7,246 bases of DNA, taken from positions 1-7,246 of the forward strand of contig DMJA01000189.1 in NCBI GenBank assembly GCA_003451935.1, written 5' to 3'. Source of the DNA: Verrucomicrobiota bacterium. Its GTDB lineage: Bacteria > Verrucomicrobiota > Kiritimatiellia > CAIQIC01 > Lenti-01. This document shows, piece by piece, positions 6,026 through 7,246 of the stretch. Positions within the stretch are counted from its first letter, which is position 1. Each line of letters begins with the position of its first letter. A program made the position numbers and the translations under genes. The notes below the pieces were generated by a model. The model ran no database searches, was not told the origin of the DNA, and saw only the letters and a list, made by a program, of their open reading frames with translations.

Positions 6026-6415
6026 ATGTTCACCAAAACGATCACTCCCCGGTTCGGCGACGTGGACGGCCTGCGCCACATCAACAATACGCGCCTGCCC
6101 GTTTGGTTCGAGCTGGGCCGCGATCCCTTCTTCCGCTTGTTCAATCCCGGCATGAGCTTCGAGAACTGGAACCTCATCATGGCGCACATCGACGTGGACT
6201 TTCTCGTGCCCATGCTGCTGGGAGCGGACATCGAAATCCGCACCTTTGTCGCCAAAGTCGGCCACACCTCCTTCACCGTCTATCAGGAAGCCTGGCAGGC
6301 TGGCCGGCTGGGGGCCAAGGGCAACGCCGTGGTGGTCCATTATGATTTCCAGAACCGCAAGCCCCTGCCCATCCCCGCCGCCCTCCGCGCAGGCCTGGAA
6401 GAGCATCTGCCATGA
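6026..6415 (+). CDS. Hotdog-fold acyl-CoA thioesterase-like protein (4HBT family)
   Basis: This 129-residue cytoplasmic protein has the signature of the 4-hydroxybenzoyl-CoA thioesterase/YbgC group, which hydrolyses acyl-CoA or acyl-ACP thioesters. The N-terminal TPRFGDVDGLRHINNTRLP (7-25) followed by WFELGRDPFF (27-36) matches the usual R[YF].D.D...H.NN...YxxxxE.aR pattern; Asp14 is in the catalytic-acid region and Glu29 lies on the hotdog helix. The later IDVDFLVPMLLGADIEIRT (55-73) is the family's core strand pattern. Length is normal (about 130-140). A weak AAGG lies 12 bases before the chosen ATG; an upstream ATG at 5942 adds residues unlike the family. The substrate cannot be told. It overlaps the next gene by ATGA, suggesting coupled translation. 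Confidence 0.88.
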   Translation: MFTKTITPRFGDVDGLRHINNTRLPVWFELGRDPFFRLFNPGMSFENWNLIMAHIDVDFLVPMLLGADIEIRTFVAKVGHTSFTVYQEAWQAGRLGAKGNAVVVHYDFQNRKPLPIPAALRAGLEEHLP

Positions 6416-6732
6416 ATAAGCAACAGGGCCTGACCGTCGTGGAAGTTTCGATTCTGCTGGCCATTGCATTGCTGATCGCCGCCATTTCCGTGCCGGCCTT
6501 CCTCCAGAACCGGCAGAAGAGGCACGACGCCCGCTGCGCCATGAATCTCGATGCCATCGCGACCGCCTGCAAGCGGCACGCCGTTGAAAAAGGCGGTTTT
6601 CCCGGCAGACTTTCCGAGTTGGTTCCGGCCTATCTGGAATCCGTCCCCGCCTGTCCCTCCGGCGGAACCTATACGCTGGGCACGCCGGAAGGCGACCCTC
6701 CGGCCTGTTCCGTTCCCGGCCATCGGTTCTAA
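6412..6732 (+). CDS. Small type IV pilin / pseudopilin-like protein
   Basis: This 106-residue protein starts with a class III signal: MNKQQG, the cleavage point after Gly6, then LTVVEV with Glu11 at position +5 of the mature form, followed by a hydrophobic helix (about 12-31). Prepilin peptidase would cut it and it would enter a type IV pilus or type II secretion-like filament. The rest is a short globular part with four cysteines (42, 53, 81, 99), enough for two disulfides, and a CPSGGTYTLG...CSVPGHRF ending that I associate with PVC-group pilins. GGAAGAG within the end of the upstream gene serves as ribosome binding site, 8 bases before the ATG. No other pilus genes are in the window, so its filament partners must be elsewhere. 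Confidence 0.87.
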   Translation: MNKQQGLTVVEVSILLAIALLIAAISVPAFLQNRQKRHDARCAMNLDAIATACKRHAVEKGGFPGRLSELVPAYLESVPACPSGGTYTLGTPEGDPPACSVPGHRF

Positions 6733-6734
6733 AC

Positions 6735-6742
6735 CCTGGAGA
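6735..6742 (+). promoter_or_regulatory. Ribosome binding site of pyrH
   Basis: CTGGAGAA just after the pilin stop places GGAGA about 6 bases before the ATG at 6748. With only 15 bases between the genes, pyrH is probably read from the upstream transcript. Confidence 0.65.
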
Positions 6743-6747
6743 ATCCC

Positions 6748-7246
6748 ATGAAAAAAGCCACCTATCGCCGAATCCTCCTGAAACTCAGCGGAGAAGTCTT
6801 GCGCGATCCCGTGACCGGCGATTGCCTTTCCGACGCCGTGCTGGCCGAAATGGCCGCGCAAATCAAGGCCGTCCGGAAGATGGGCGTGCAGGTCGGCGTC
6901 GTCATCGGCGGCGGCAACATTTTCCGCGGCATGAAGGGCCAGGACCGTGGCTTCGGCCGCGCCCACGGCGACAACATGGGCATGCTGGCCACGATGATCA
7001 ACAGCCTCGCCCTGCAATCCACCCTCGAGGCCGCCGGCGTGCCCGCCAAGACCCTTTCGGCCTCCGCCATGCCCGCGCTCTCCGAATTGTTCACCTTCCG
7101 CCGCGCCATCGAACTGCTCGAGGCCGGCACGGTCGTCCTCATCGGGGGCGGCACCGGCAATCCGTTCTTCACCACCGACAGCGCGGCGGCGCTCCGCGCC
7201 GCCGAGATCGGCGCAGAAGTCCTGCTCAAGGCCACCAAGGTCGATG
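6748..7246 (+). CDS. pyrH: UMP kinase (uridylate kinase), 3' truncated by the window end
   Basis: UMP kinase phosphorylates UMP to UDP with ATP in pyrimidine nucleotide synthesis; the bacterial enzyme is a hexamer of the amino-acid-kinase fold, typically activated by GTP and inhibited by UTP. The first 166 residues of about 240 are present. Motifs in order: RILLKLSGEVL (8-18), phosphate-binding VIGGGNIFRG (52-61), GDNMGMLATMINSLALQ (74-90), GGGTGNPFFTTDSAAALRA (133-151) and LKATKVD (160-166). The start is supported by GGAGA and the family N-terminus. In many bacteria pyrH sits beside rpsB, tsf and frr; here the upstream neighbours are a pilin-like and a thioesterase gene, so the usual context is lost at least on this side. 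What follows is outside the window. Confidence 0.97.
   Translation, partial: MKKATYRRILLKLSGEVLRDPVTGDCLSDAVLAEMAAQIKAVRKMGVQVGVVIGGGNIFRGMKGQDRGFGRAHGDNMGMLATMINSLALQSTLEAAGVPAKTLSASAMPALSELFTFRRAIELLEAGTVVLIGGGTGNPFFTTDSAAALRAAEIGAEVLLKATKVD

Overview
The window reads as a chromosomal segment of a moderately GC-rich Gram-negative bacterium. A PVC-superphylum lineage (Kiritimatiellota, Lentisphaerota or Verrucomicrobiota-like) is the best guess. The grounds are the short type IV pilin-like protein ending in a CPSGGTY...CSVPGH tail, a style I associate with PVC genomes, together with a periplasmic TRAP system carrying a TatT lipoprotein. This is an inference from protein style; there is no rRNA or other phylogenetic marker.

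Layout. Positions 1-352 (+ strand) hold the tail of an unrecognised gene, a complete rubredoxin and a strong intrinsic terminator. Positions 353-1317 are about 965 bases with no convincing gene, holding an AT-rich dyad, a short tandem repeat and a hairpin just past the end of the next operon. Positions 1318-5019 (- strand) encode, in transcription order, a TatT-type lipoprotein, a DctP/TatP-like solute-binding protein, a small DctQ membrane subunit and a large DctM permease. Further upstream on the same strand (5094-5882) is a lone ParB-like protein with a divergent nucleotide-binding motif. Positions 5883-6025 are a divergent intergenic region. Positions 6026-7246 (+ strand) hold a hotdog-fold thioesterase-like gene, a small pilin-like gene and the 5' two thirds of pyrH (UMP kinase), which runs off the window.

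How the genes work together. The four TRAP genes form a compact unit: tatT and dctP are 20 bases apart, and dctP/dctQ and dctQ/dctM both overlap by ATGA. They form a complete ion-driven uptake system with an extra periplasmic lipoprotein. The binding protein has Trp where classical carboxylate-binding P subunits have the key Arg, so the substrate may not be a C4-dicarboxylate or sialic acid. The thioesterase and pilin-like genes also overlap by ATGA, and pyrH follows after 15 bases, suggesting one transcript. I see no CRISPR array, transposon, phage gene, tRNA or rRNA. The most noteworthy unit is the TatT-TRAP operon with its co-directional ParB-like neighbour; I cannot claim a wholly new system.
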